Origin: Omnitrophica bacterium RBG_13_46_9
Lineage (GTDB): Bacteria; Omnitrophota; Gorgyraeia; JABMRN01; RBG-13-46-9
Assembly: GCA_001804045.1 (NCBI GenBank)
Contig: MHFD01000070.1
Location: forward strand, 70,409-86,199
DNA length: 15,791 bases
Reading direction: 5' to 3'
Below are positions 6,889 to 14,781 of this stretch, in pieces; the first letter of the stretch is position 1; each line of letters starts with the position of its first letter. Position numbers and translations under genes: made by a program. The notes beneath the pieces are model-generated. The model had not been told where the DNA came from. It worked only from the letters and a program-made list of their open reading frames with translations, and searched no databases.

Positions 6889-6972
6889 AGCGTCTAGCGG
6901 ATAGCGAATAGCGTCTAGAAAAAGATTTTATATACTTAAACTAGACGCTAGACGCTAATCGCTAGACGCTAG
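6889..6972. repeat. Inverted pair of 7-bp tandem arrays
   Basis: 6889-6918 is AGCGTCT, AGCGGAT, AGCGAAT, AGCGTCT plus AG. 6943-6972 is AGACGCT, AGACGCT, AATCGCT, AGACGCT plus AG, the reverse complement of the first. The 30-nt arms match at 26 positions around a 22-nt AT-rich loop containing a TATA-like stretch. The right array begins 2 nt after the ROK stop codon. Confidence 0.92.
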
Positions 6973-6974
6973 AA

Positions 6975-8234
6975 TTATCCGACTTTCGCGAATATCTTCT
7001 GGATAACCAGCGCCCCCGCGCCGATAGCCACCGTCTTCTCACCCAGGCTCGCGGGTATAATCTTAACTACCTTAACCGACTCTTCATAGCCCCATAGCTT
7101 AACCGTCTTCTTCACCGCCTCCAGCAATACGTCTCCGGCTCTCTCGATGCCTCTGCCGATGACGACGGCCTCGGGATTAAAGAGATTTACAAGATAGGCT
7201 ATCTTGGTACCGAGATAAAAACCCGCTTCTTGCAAAACCTTTATCGCTATTTCATCGTTCTGCCTGGCTGCCTCTATTATTATATTAAACGTGACTTTAT
7301 TCATATCGCCATCTACTAAATCTAAAATCTTTGATTTTGCATCCTTATTTTCTTCAAAAAATAGCTTTGCAGAAGTAGAAACTCCAAGATCTATACCTCT
7401 TGATCTCATGCAACAACCGTATCTATAGCTTTCCCAGCAACGAAGAGACGATGATGTGCTCTGTACAGGTGGATTTATATTAAGTTCTCCTGCGCTTTTT
7501 GTGGCACCGTAATAAAGTTCGCCCTTTATTATCAATCCCACGCTTGAGTCAGCGCACATGAAGAGGATATTCTCAACCCCTTCCTCCAGTCCTATCCCCG
7601 CCCATTTCTCGCCCAAGGCCGCGACCATGGAATCATGCTCGACAATGGTAGGCGCTTTAAACTTATCTTCTATCAATTTCTGCATATACGTATAGCTGAT
7701 CGTTCCACCCTCCTCAACGGCGTAACGGGCTGTGCCCTCATACCTGTCCAGCGGCCCCCATATTCCGAACCCGATCCCTTTTACCTTGTCCGCGGATACG
7801 CCGCTTTTTTCCATAAGCGTTGAAAGAAGTTTTATAATTCTTTTTGTAAACTTATCCTGGGATTCTTCGACCTTTTTTATCTTCTCTTCGGCTATGATCT
7901 TTGAGGACATGTCCAAAAGGCACGCTATCAGCGAAGTATCCTCGACTATATGAGGGGCGCCCAGATCCACGCCGATGCTATAGCCATAATCTCTATTGAG
8001 TTTCAATAGTTCAGGCCGCCTGCCGCCCGTGGATATATCCAGCCCCGTCTCAAACACAAGGCCTTTTTTTATGTACGTGTTCACGTAATTGGAGATTGTG
8101 ACTATATTGAGACCCGTTAATTTAGAAATTTCCGCCCGCGAGATTTCTGTCTTCCTCCTTATGGTATCCAGGATATCCAGATTTCTTCTCTCTTTCTCCG
8201 ACATGCGCTCTTCTTTTTCGGGAAATTCTTTCAT
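6975..8234 (-). CDS. ROK-family transcriptional regulator (NagC/XylR-like)
   Basis: A 419-aa ROK protein with an N-terminal winged helix-turn-helix (about residues 14-70: NLDILDTIRR, ISRAEISKLTGLNIVTISNYV) leading into the GGRRPELL junction typical of ROK repressors. The sugar-kinase-like domain begins at GYSIGVDLG and includes GIGFGIWGPLD and EHDSMVAALGEKW. The usual zinc site of ROK proteins (GHI histidine plus CxCGxxGCLE) is not recognisable: after AGELNINPP the sequence has only CWESYRYGCC. This suggests a diverged metal site or none. The gene lies between GH116 and the binding protein, so it probably controls this locus in response to a sugar or sugar phosphate. ATG 8234 has GGGGGTG upstream; an internal ATG ten codons in is a weaker alternative. 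Confidence 0.88.
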   Translation of the reverse strand: MKEFPEKEERMSEKERRNLDILDTIRRKTEISRAEISKLTGLNIVTISNYVNTYIKKGLVFETGLDISTGGRRPELLKLNRDYGYSIGVDLGAPHIVEDTSLIACLLDMSSKIIAEEKIKKVEESQDKFTKRIIKLLSTLMEKSGVSADKVKGIGFGIWGPLDRYEGTARYAVEEGGTISYTYMQKLIEDKFKAPTIVEHDSMVAALGEKWAGIGLEEGVENILFMCADSSVGLIIKGELYYGATKSAGELNINPPVQSTSSSLRCWESYRYGCCMRSRGIDLGVSTSAKLFFEENKDAKSKILDLVDGDMNKVTFNIIIEAARQNDEIAIKVLQEAGFYLGTKIAYLVNLFNPEAVVIGRGIERAGDVLLEAVKKTVKLWGYEESVKVVKIIPASLGEKTVAIGAGALVIQKIFAKVG

Positions 8235-8269
8235 GAGGCACCCCCGTTATAGGTAATTCACGGTTTGCT

Positions 8270-8345
8270 GCCGGCGATTTGCGAATTGAATCGCGTCAAA
8301 ATGCGCAAATCATCGACCGGCTGTTTTGAGGCAAACCAAAACCGG
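8270..8345. repeat. Alternative hairpins between GH116 and ROK
   Basis: One stem pairs GCCGG.GATTTGCG (8270-8283) with CGCAAATC....CCGGC (8304-8321). A second pairs CCGGCTGTTTTG (8317-8328) with CAAAACCGG (8337-8345). They share CCGGC, so only one can form at a time. No T-run follows on the minus strand, so this is not a standard terminator. Confidence 0.65.
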
Positions 8346-8361
8346 CGATTATACGCGTATC

Positions 8362-10530
8362 TTATAAACTCGATTGGAGTTTCGGTTCAAGTCTCAATAA
8401 AAATTCCTTTATGCTCTTGTCATGCCGCGCAAGGGCAAAAGGAATCCCCCAGAGGCTCATATTTCTCACGTAAAGTTCCCCGTCACCCAGTGAGCCGTCG
8501 TGCGCAAAGATGACGTCCGGCTGCGACCATACGTTACGCCTATTATAAACAAAATTTTCCCATGTCCTCCGGGCGATATCCAGCGCCTCATCTATAAACC
8601 CCTCATATATGGCCAGGGCGCACACCGCATAGGTCTCGCCCGCCCATATGTTCTCAGCGTGGTAACTTGAATTGTCGATTTTCCCACCGGGGTAGACAGA
8701 ATTAACGATACCGAATTTACTGACTTTACCGTTTAATCCAAGGATAGTCTCGACGGCCTTTCTTACATGTTCTCTCGGCAGTATATATCCCAGATTCAAA
8801 AGGTGCGCGTACCACTGCCCGTTAAGCTGACCGGCGGTGCAGGCGGCATAACTCTCCTTCTTGCTTTTTCCCGCGATATAATAGGAGCCGCTCCATAATT
8901 CCCTTTCAAACGAATCCATGCCTTTCTCAAAATATCTTTTACAGCGCTTATAGAACCCGTCATCACCCATAAGCTTAGCCATCTTCATGCATGCCAGAAG
9001 GCTTGCGAGAAATATGCCCGAGGAGTAGGAATTAGTTCCGTAAAAATCCCATAAATCATAGGTCTGGTCCTTGCCCTCATTGTCAGGCAATCCGTTTTCA
9101 TCTTTATCCTGTGAAAATTCCCATTCCATCGCCTTTTTAACGCTTCTGTATATTTTGCCTAAAAATATTGAATTACCAGACCACAAAAAATCTCTGTACG
9201 CCATAAGGGCGTACTTCGTTGACAGGTCCTTCCAGGGGTGCCCCGCGGTCGTGCCGTCCGAAGGACAGCCTATCTGAGACTTGCCCAGGTCATGCGGGAT
9301 GCGGCCGTCCTTTTTTTGATACTTTTTAAAAAGGAGCATGGTATTTCTCTCCAACCTCGGGAAAAATATAGCGAGCGCCATCGTGCCATAATATCTGACA
9401 TCCAGCGAATCCATCAGCGGCCATTTCACGGGGTTCTCATACATAACAAATTCGTCGTTCTTGGTCCACCAGCTGGTCGAAGGTATTATGGAAAGGTAAT
9501 TTATGAGCCCGTCTTTAAGCCAATCACAAAGAGGCGCCTCCTCTATAACCCGCTGCCATTCTTTTGTCTTATCCAAAAGAACGTCCTTCTTTTTGTCGGC
9601 ATAGACCGCTACGTCCCAGGAGTCGTTAAACCAATTTTGATACATGTGCCCAAGGTAATGATTGGGCATAAACCACGTATAATAAAAAGGTATCTCCTTT
9701 TCCTCATGTGGTTTTAGCTTAAATTTAACCGCTATCGCCGCCATCCACTCATCGCCCTCACCTTGGGCCTTTTTTTGGAAATTCTCGTTAGACAGTGTCC
9801 CGTCTTCTTCAAAATACCTCCATACGTCAAAATGCCTGTCTTCTATATTGCCCCTGAAATTATTTCGTACATAAGACCACTCACCCTGGTATGTAACGTG
9901 TTCGCCACTCTTTGTCGCTAAAGACACATCTCCATAAGCGCTTGCGTCCCACGGATGCGGATGTTTTTTATAAAAACTTATTCCTATAAGGCCTTTTTTC
10001 CGCCTTACTTTGTTATACCGGCCGACATTCCAGCTGCCTACGGCATTTACGGCCGAGGCTAAAATCGAGACCGTCGCTTCTTCTTCTGTAGGATTTTTAA
10101 CTTTGAAAATGTATATCGCGCAAGGAAGGCTTGAATTTTTGGCGTCTTTTTTTATAAAGGGGCTGAAAGCCAAAAGCGAAATGTGGAGATTGATCTGGGG
10201 ATCCCTAAAATGGAGTCTAGCTATAGGAAAATCTCCCTCCAGCTCTATGTTTTCTACGGTAGGGCATTTGTCCAAGGATGAGGTCTGCAAGAATTTGCTG
10301 ACGCTTTTCTCGCCCTGTTTTATAAAAATCGCGAAAGGGTTGGAGGCCCTGTAGTCTCCGGCTGTCCCGGTCCTGAACCAGTGCAGCTGACCTAAAGGCT
10401 TTTCCCAATTGTTCTGCCCGGTAAAAACGCCCCTGGTCCCGTCGGGGAAGACCTGCAACGTGCCGCAGCCGATCCCGCCTATGGGCACGCCGGATATCAC
10501 GTCGTCTTTGGAGGTATATTTTATTGACAT
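8362..10530 (-). CDS. GH116 β-glucosidase-type glycoside hydrolase
   Basis: A 722-aa protein of the GBA2/SSO1353 family GH116. The N-terminal β-sandwich starts with the hallmark GVPIGGIGCGTLQ (14-26) and runs to about residue 330; an (α/α)6 domain follows. MYENP places the likely nucleophile at Glu365, and DQTYD the likely acid/base at Asp492. The 127-residue separation equals that between the published catalytic pair of Sulfolobus SSO1353. Other landmarks are SLDVRYYG, IPHDLG, NSYSSGIFLASL and the C-terminal AGQLNGQWYA. There is no signal peptide, so it is probably cytoplasmic, cleaving β-glucosides or, less likely, β-xylosides from imported oligosaccharides. It follows GH94 across a 171-nt repeat-filled spacer. 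Family is confident; specificity is not. Confidence 0.88.
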   Translation of the reverse strand: MSIKYTSKDDVISGVPIGGIGCGTLQVFPDGTRGVFTGQNNWEKPLGQLHWFRTGTAGDYRASNPFAIFIKQGEKSVSKFLQTSSLDKCPTVENIELEGDFPIARLHFRDPQINLHISLLAFSPFIKKDAKNSSLPCAIYIFKVKNPTEEEATVSILASAVNAVGSWNVGRYNKVRRKKGLIGISFYKKHPHPWDASAYGDVSLATKSGEHVTYQGEWSYVRNNFRGNIEDRHFDVWRYFEEDGTLSNENFQKKAQGEGDEWMAAIAVKFKLKPHEEKEIPFYYTWFMPNHYLGHMYQNWFNDSWDVAVYADKKKDVLLDKTKEWQRVIEEAPLCDWLKDGLINYLSIIPSTSWWTKNDEFVMYENPVKWPLMDSLDVRYYGTMALAIFFPRLERNTMLLFKKYQKKDGRIPHDLGKSQIGCPSDGTTAGHPWKDLSTKYALMAYRDFLWSGNSIFLGKIYRSVKKAMEWEFSQDKDENGLPDNEGKDQTYDLWDFYGTNSYSSGIFLASLLACMKMAKLMGDDGFYKRCKRYFEKGMDSFERELWSGSYYIAGKSKKESYAACTAGQLNGQWYAHLLNLGYILPREHVRKAVETILGLNGKVSKFGIVNSVYPGGKIDNSSYHAENIWAGETYAVCALAIYEGFIDEALDIARRTWENFVYNRRNVWSQPDVIFAHDGSLGDGELYVRNMSLWGIPFALARHDKSIKEFLLRLEPKLQSSL

Positions 10531-10557
10531 GCTGTAAAAATCCTAAACTCTAAATTC

Positions 10558-10600
10558 TTCCGCCAAATGCTATAGCTTGGGCGGATCCGCCTATGGCGGA
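10558..10600. repeat. TCCGCC / GGCGGA hairpin module
   Basis: TTCCGCC ... GGCGGATCCGCC ... GGCGGAA: a 12-bp perfect palindrome with two further arms. It resembles the 3' hairpin module of MITE copies A-C (GGCAGATCCGCCT.TGGCGGAA), here without the rest of that element. Confidence 0.75.
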
Positions 10601-10700
10601 AAACTCTAAACAAATCCAAAACTCAAAATCCAAATGTCCAAAACAGGTGTTTTGTATTTTGAGTTTGTTTAGAGTTTAAGGTTTCAAGTTTAGAGTTTAA
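10601..10700. repeat. AT-rich heptad arrays forming a long hairpin
   Basis: The left half has 7-bp units such as AAACTCT, AAACAAA, TCCAAAA, CTCAAAA, TCCAAAT. The right half has TGTTTTG, TATTTTG, AGTTTGT, TTAGAGT, TTAAGGT, TTCAAGT, TTAGAGT. Halves are imperfect reverse complements (AAACTCTAAACAAA against TTTGTTTAGAGTTT). The right array ends 1 nt from the GH94 stop codon. Confidence 0.85.
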
Positions 10701-10701
10701 T

Positions 10702-13077
10702 TTATTTTCCAAGTACCGCTCTTACCTTATGTACTCTTTTATCTTGAAAATCAGGGATAATATTTCCCTCTATACGCTTGCCGTCGACTATCAGCGATTT
10801 GACCCCATGACATTTACGGTTTGGATTACGTATCTCTATCTCATAAATCGCATCGCGGAATTTCCTTCTTACGCTGAATCCCTTCCATTTGCGGGGAATG
10901 CAAGGGTCCACGAGAAGCCCGTCGTATTCGGGCCTTATTCCCAGGATATATTGCGTTATCGCCACCATATTCCACGCCGCGGTCCCCGTAAGCCAGGAGT
11001 TTCTTGCCCTGCCGAAATGCGGGTTATCCCTGCCTGTTATAAACTGAGAATATACATAACATTCTGTCTTATGCGTATCGGCTATCTTATTTTTGACTGT
11101 CGGAAGGATCTTCTTATAGTACTCATATGCCCTATCCCCTCTTTTTAGCATTGTCTCGGCGATCATTGCCCAGGGGTTGGAATGACAGAATATCCCGCCG
11201 TTCTCCTTAAGGCCGGGGGCGAACGTGGTTATGGCGCCCAAAACCGGATCGAACTCTGCGTAGGCAGGCGCCATTAACATTATGCCATGCTTTGTATCTA
11301 AATACTTTTTAACCATATCCATGCAAAGTCGCGCTTTTTTATCATCTGCGATACCGCTCATGACGGCCCAGGTCTGCGTATTTAGATATATCTTCCCCTT
11401 CGCATTCTTCTTGGAGCCCACCGCCCTGCCAAACTTATCTATGCCCCTTATGAACCACTCGCCGTCCCAGGCCCTTTTTTTGAAATTATCCCTTATCGTC
11501 TTTGCAAGGGCCATGTATTTCTTTATGTCGGCTTTCTGCCCGGAATATTCCGCCAACCTTACAAATTCTTTTATGGCCAGATAGTGAAGTTCGGGGACCC
11601 ATGTTGACTCAGCCGTTTCATTGTCGGTCCCGAGATTCAAGCAATCGTTCCAGTCCGCGAATCTCATGAGCGTAAAGTCCTTGGGGCCTTTTTCGCTTTC
11701 TACGAAATCTATGGCTTTTTTGAGATGCTCGTACATGGCGCCGCTTCCGCCGTCTATATACTTGATGCGCTCTTCCAAAAACGCAAAGTCCTTCGTCTCC
11801 TTTATGTAGCCGGCTGTGGCTAAAATGAGCCAAAGAGGGTCGTCGGAATACCCGCCTTTTTCACCTGTTTTTGTAAGGGGGAAAAATTTGTGATAGCTTG
11901 AGCCGTTTTTGAACTGGTTTGAAGCCAGTTCTCCTATCCTGACTTTCACCTTTTCGGGGATAGCCTGGACAACGCCGAGGGTATCCTGATTAGAATCCCT
12001 AAAACCCATCCCCCTGCCTATGCCCGCCTCGTAGTAAGAGGCGAAACGCGACCAGTTGAAAGTGGTCCTGCACTGATACTGGTTCCATGTGTTGACCATA
12101 AGATCGACTTCCGGGTCGGGGGTGCTGGCCTGATAACTGCTTAAGGAATCCTCCCAGTAACTTTTCAGTTCCCTCAATTTCTCCAAAACGCTTGAAAGGT
12201 CCGCATACTTCCTTACGGTATCTTTTGCTTTACTCTTTTTCTCCGCAACGCCCAGGATAAAGGTGGCGTTTTCCGACTGGCCCGGTTTAAGAGTTAATGT
12301 AATCGATAAGCTTGCTATGGGGTTCCCGCCTGAGGCAAATGAATCGAAAGACCTGCCTTTTTCGACTGCTTCCGGGTTTGCTTCTGAGCGGTATGGGCCT
12401 ATAAAAACCTCTCTATCGCAATCATGCCCCGAAACATTCCTGTCGCAGGCGAAAAACGAGAGATTGAACCTATCCGCGCCTGGGGCGTATTCCGTTTCGT
12501 GAAAAATGGCGTTATCCTCTAAATGCGCCTTTGCTATGTTAAGCGTGTATTGAAAATCCGCCATGTCCATTTCGGCGTGCCACAGGCAGAATTCGGCATA
12601 CGTAAAGATCTTTAGTTTTCTCGTCTTATTCGATGAGTTGCTTAATTTCAATGCCCAGAACTCCAGATTTTCCCCAAGCGGCACAAAATACGTGGTTTCG
12701 GTATCGATTCCCCTGTATCTGGATTTTATCACCGTATAACCCAACCCGTGCCTACATTCATACTTATAGCTGATGGCCGATGACTGATGGCTGATGGCCT
12801 TCATTACCGGCTGCCAGGTAGCCGACCAATACTTCCCGCTTTCAAGATCTCTTATATAAATATACCTTCCTGGCCGGTCGGGCGGGATATTGTTATACCT
12901 AAACCTGGTGATCCTTCTGTCTTTTGGGTCCCTATGGAAACTATAGCCGCCGGCTGTGTTTGATATAAGCGCGCAATACTCCTCGCATCCCAAGTAATTT
13001 ATCCACGGCGTAGGCGTATCGGGCCTGGTTATTACAAATTCCCTATTTTTATCGTCGAAATAACCGTATTTAGGCAT
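10702..13077 (-). CDS. GH94 cellobiose/cellodextrin phosphorylase-type
   Basis: A 791-aa GH94 phosphorylase. Nearly every landmark of cellobiose phosphorylase is present: YGYFDDKNREFVITRPDTP at the N-terminus, PWINYLG, RYNNIPPDRPGRYIYIRD, ECRHGLGY, YEAGIGRGMGFRDSNQD, the catalytic-acid motif ADWNDCLNLG at 474-483, KENGGIFCHSNPW and NSWLTGTAAWN. Expected reaction is cellobiose + Pi to glucose 1-phosphate + glucose in the cytoplasm; a cellodextrin or mannosyl-glucose variant cannot be excluded. It starts 3 nt after the GH113 stop, with GAGG inside the end of that gene, so the two are translationally linked. Oddity: residues 94-105 (AISHQSSAISYK) are encoded by an intergenic-type 7-bp repeat array (12763-12797), adding about eight residues to a normally short loop before ECRHG. 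Confidence 0.92.
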   Translation of the reverse strand: MPKYGYFDDKNREFVITRPDTPTPWINYLGCEEYCALISNTAGGYSFHRDPKDRRITRFRYNNIPPDRPGRYIYIRDLESGKYWSATWQPVMKAISHQSSAISYKYECRHGLGYTVIKSRYRGIDTETTYFVPLGENLEFWALKLSNSSNKTRKLKIFTYAEFCLWHAEMDMADFQYTLNIAKAHLEDNAIFHETEYAPGADRFNLSFFACDRNVSGHDCDREVFIGPYRSEANPEAVEKGRSFDSFASGGNPIASLSITLTLKPGQSENATFILGVAEKKSKAKDTVRKYADLSSVLEKLRELKSYWEDSLSSYQASTPDPEVDLMVNTWNQYQCRTTFNWSRFASYYEAGIGRGMGFRDSNQDTLGVVQAIPEKVKVRIGELASNQFKNGSSYHKFFPLTKTGEKGGYSDDPLWLILATAGYIKETKDFAFLEERIKYIDGGSGAMYEHLKKAIDFVESEKGPKDFTLMRFADWNDCLNLGTDNETAESTWVPELHYLAIKEFVRLAEYSGQKADIKKYMALAKTIRDNFKKRAWDGEWFIRGIDKFGRAVGSKKNAKGKIYLNTQTWAVMSGIADDKKARLCMDMVKKYLDTKHGIMLMAPAYAEFDPVLGAITTFAPGLKENGGIFCHSNPWAMIAETMLKRGDRAYEYYKKILPTVKNKIADTHKTECYVYSQFITGRDNPHFGRARNSWLTGTAAWNMVAITQYILGIRPEYDGLLVDPCIPRKWKGFSVRRKFRDAIYEIEIRNPNRKCHGVKSLIVDGKRIEGNIIPDFQDKRVHKVRAVLGK
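12763..12797. repeat. Heptad array inside the GH94 coding sequence
   Basis: In coding direction: CCATCAG, CCATCAG, TCATCGG, CCATCAG, CTATAAG. These are the same units as in the spacer array at 14201-14263. Three heptads equal seven codons, giving the partial peptide repeat AISHQSS-AISYK. Confidence 0.88.
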
Positions 13078-13080
13078 AAG

Positions 13081-14148
13081 TTATTTATTAACTTTCCTCT
13101 TGTAGAGTTCGGCAATATACTCTTCGGCCGGTTTATTCTGTGGGGTAAAACCACGATTGGATTTTCCGCCCATCCTTACATCCGTACCCCAATTCCACCA
13201 ATAAATACCGTAAAACCAATCTCTCTCCCAGAATGTATCTACCATAGCCCTGTAACAGTCTTTCTGAAATTCCAGATCTACCTTAGGACCCAGGGTATGT
13301 TCCCAGGGATTACGCGCCGCTCCCAGTGAACTGCGATATCCGACTTCGGGAAAGATAACGGGCTTATTGACCATCTTCTGCCATTGTTCGATCTCGGAAA
13401 TCCATCTTTTCCAACCTTCCATCATGGCTTCGTACGTAGGCCTGTCCTCATTGGACAAAGGAAAATAGGCGTCTATGCCTACATAATCCAGCTCGTCCCA
13501 AAATCTTATCTGCAGATATTCTTCGCTCCAATTTGCGGCGTATGTCAGGTTTCCTTTATAAACTTTTTTTATAGCGCTGATGATATCCTTCCAATCGTCT
13601 GCCCGGCCAGCGGTAGCCGCAGTAAGCTCTGTTCCTATGCACAGCATCTCCGCGCCGGTCTCTTCGGCGATCTTCGCATAATGCAGAATAAAACTCTTGT
13701 ACTGGTTAAACCAGACTTGCCAATCCGGCTCCCTGATGCAAGCTATCTCCCCCCTCCAGCCGCCTTCGCTTGTGCTTAAAAGGTCCAGGTGCGGCTTTAA
13801 CATAACCTTCATGCCCAGGGAATGCGCTTTCTCGATAATCTCTTTTACGCTTTCGTCGGAGGGCGTCTTGGCGGTAGGGAAAATCTTGGTGGAGAAGCAG
13901 CTATCCTGATACCATGTAGTCAAAACCGCCAACCATTCCACATTGAGCGCCTTTAACCGTTTTAGCGACTCATAAGATTTCGCTGTTCTGTAAGTATCTT
14001 TGTTCCAGGTGGTATAGCACATCCCTTTCTGAAATACCGGTCCGCTGGCGCCGGATTCTTTGCCTATAAATCTCGCTGCACCGAGTAGGCTTATCATAAC
14101 CGCGGCGGATACAAGAGTCGTGAAAGATATTTTAAGGATTTTACGCAT
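13081..14148 (-). CDS. GH113 endo-β-1,4-mannanase-type, exported (operon copy)
   Basis: A 355-aa GH113 hydrolase paralogous to the protein at 4284-5393. An N-terminal signal or anchor (MRKILKISFTTLVSAAVMIS, to about residue 27) precedes KGMCYTTW, TTWYQ, KPHLDL, LCIGTEL with proposed acid/base Glu174, YAANW, YVGIDAYFPL, IFPEVGY with proposed nucleophile Glu268, and YWWNW. It keeps the WRGEI stretch after KPHLDL that the other copy has altered to a SRSDIGF-like stretch, so the two have diverged around the active-site rim. The ATG at 14148 has GAGGGGGT 5 nt upstream. It heads the GH113-GH94 pair; a possible promoter (CTGACG-17 nt-TATAGT) overlaps the heptad array at 14201-14263. No riboswitch is seen here. 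Confidence 0.92.
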   Translation of the reverse strand: MRKILKISFTTLVSAAVMISLLGAARFIGKESGASGPVFQKGMCYTTWNKDTYRTAKSYESLKRLKALNVEWLAVLTTWYQDSCFSTKIFPTAKTPSDESVKEIIEKAHSLGMKVMLKPHLDLLSTSEGGWRGEIACIREPDWQVWFNQYKSFILHYAKIAEETGAEMLCIGTELTAATAGRADDWKDIISAIKKVYKGNLTYAANWSEEYLQIRFWDELDYVGIDAYFPLSNEDRPTYEAMMEGWKRWISEIEQWQKMVNKPVIFPEVGYRSSLGAARNPWEHTLGPKVDLEFQKDCYRAMVDTFWERDWFYGIYWWNWGTDVRMGGKSNRGFTPQNKPAEEYIAELYKRKVNK

Positions 14149-14200
14149 TTATTACCCCCTCTTATTTAGTTATATATTTAGTTTCAATGAGTTTCCTCTA

Positions 14201-14263
14201 CTATAAGCTATCAGTCATCAGCCGTCAGTCGTCAGCTATCAGCATTCGGCTGTCTGCTATCAA
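14201..14263. repeat. Heptad array (NNRTCAG type)
   Basis: Nine units in one 7-bp phase: CTATAAG, CTATCAG, TCATCAG, CCGTCAG, TCGTCAG, CTATCAG, CATTCGG, CTGTCTG, CTATCAA. It lies upstream of the GH113 start at 14148. Minus-strand reading gives CTGACG and TATAGT 17 nt apart as a possible promoter. Confidence 0.9.
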
Positions 14264-14474
14264 GGTCACCACGTCACAAGGTTACAAGTGTGAATATTCG
14301 AATCGGGTGACGTTGTGTCCTTGCGACTTTACCTTAGGTGCTATATCGAATCGTCCTACGTCCCAGCGACCGCAGGGAGCGGACGTCCCACGCCTGCCTC
14401 TCCGAAGCATACCTACAATGAGATTCATCTACGGCGTAGGAGGGTCCTACGTAACGTGCGCCTGTAAACATCGA
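14264..14474. other. Non-coding spacer with short inverted repeats
   Basis: No gene is supported. It contains GTCAC-type units echoing each other (ACGTCAC and GTGACGT), scattered CGTCCTA/CGTCCCA heptads and a perfect hairpin CGTAGGA-GGG-TCCTACG at 14435-14451. Confidence 0.6.
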
Positions 14475-14633
14475 AGGTTTCTTTAGGTTTCTTGATGTTG
14501 CTTGATGTTTCTTAAGGTTGCTCTTGTTTTATGTTGCATAGGTTTCAAAAGTTTCTAAAGGTTGCAGATGTTGCTTTTTTTAATGTTATGCAACCTTTGC
14601 AACCTTTAGCAACCTCCGCAACCTTTGCAACTT
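14475..14633. repeat. GGTTGC/GCAACC inverted array
   Basis: The left side has 10-bp units (AGGTTTCTTT, AGGTTTCTTG, ATGTTGCTTG, ATGTTTCTTA, AGGTTGCTCT) then AGGTTTC and AGGTTGC forms. The right side (14589-14633) has 9-10 bp units GCAACCTTT, GCAACCTTTA, GCAACCTCC, GCAACCTTT. The sides are complementary and can form one long stem. Confidence 0.85.
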
Positions 14634-14649
14634 TTAACTGTCTTCCGAA

Positions 14650-14687
14650 ACCTACCCCTACAACCTACTACCTATTACCTACAAACC
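14650..14687. repeat. ACCTAYN heptad array
   Basis: Units ACCTACC, CCTACA (one base short), ACCTACT, ACCTATT, ACCTACA. Confidence 0.8.
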
Positions 14688-14704
14688 AACGTGCTATAGC
14701 TAAT

Positions 14705-14781
14705 CGTCCCACGTCCTACGTAACTAGCAAATAGTTAGAGTCCCTACGACCTAAGAGCTATGAGCTACGAGCTAAGAGCTA
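14705..14781. repeat. Eleven-unit heptad array running into a stop codon
   Basis: One uninterrupted 7-bp phase: CGTCCCA, CGTCCTA, CGTAACT, AGCAAAT, AGTTAGA, GTCCCTA, CGACCTA, AGAGCTA, TGAGCTA, CGAGCTA, AGAGCTA. The last CTA is the complement of the TAG stop of the lipoprotein gene. Confidence 0.88.

Noticed and set aside
8265..8513. Plus-strand frame over the end of GH116
   Set aside because: Antisense shadow of a well-supported GH116 gene; the non-overlapping part is hairpin spacer.
14187..14734. Plus-strand open frames in the 14.2-14.7 kb spacer
   Set aside because: The peptides are translations of tandem repeats (for example LSVISRQSSAIS) with no recognisable domain or start signal.
14201..14781. 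Possible CRISPR array
   Set aside because: Units are 7-10 bp, directly abutting and degenerate, with no spacers of 25-40 bp and no cas genes.
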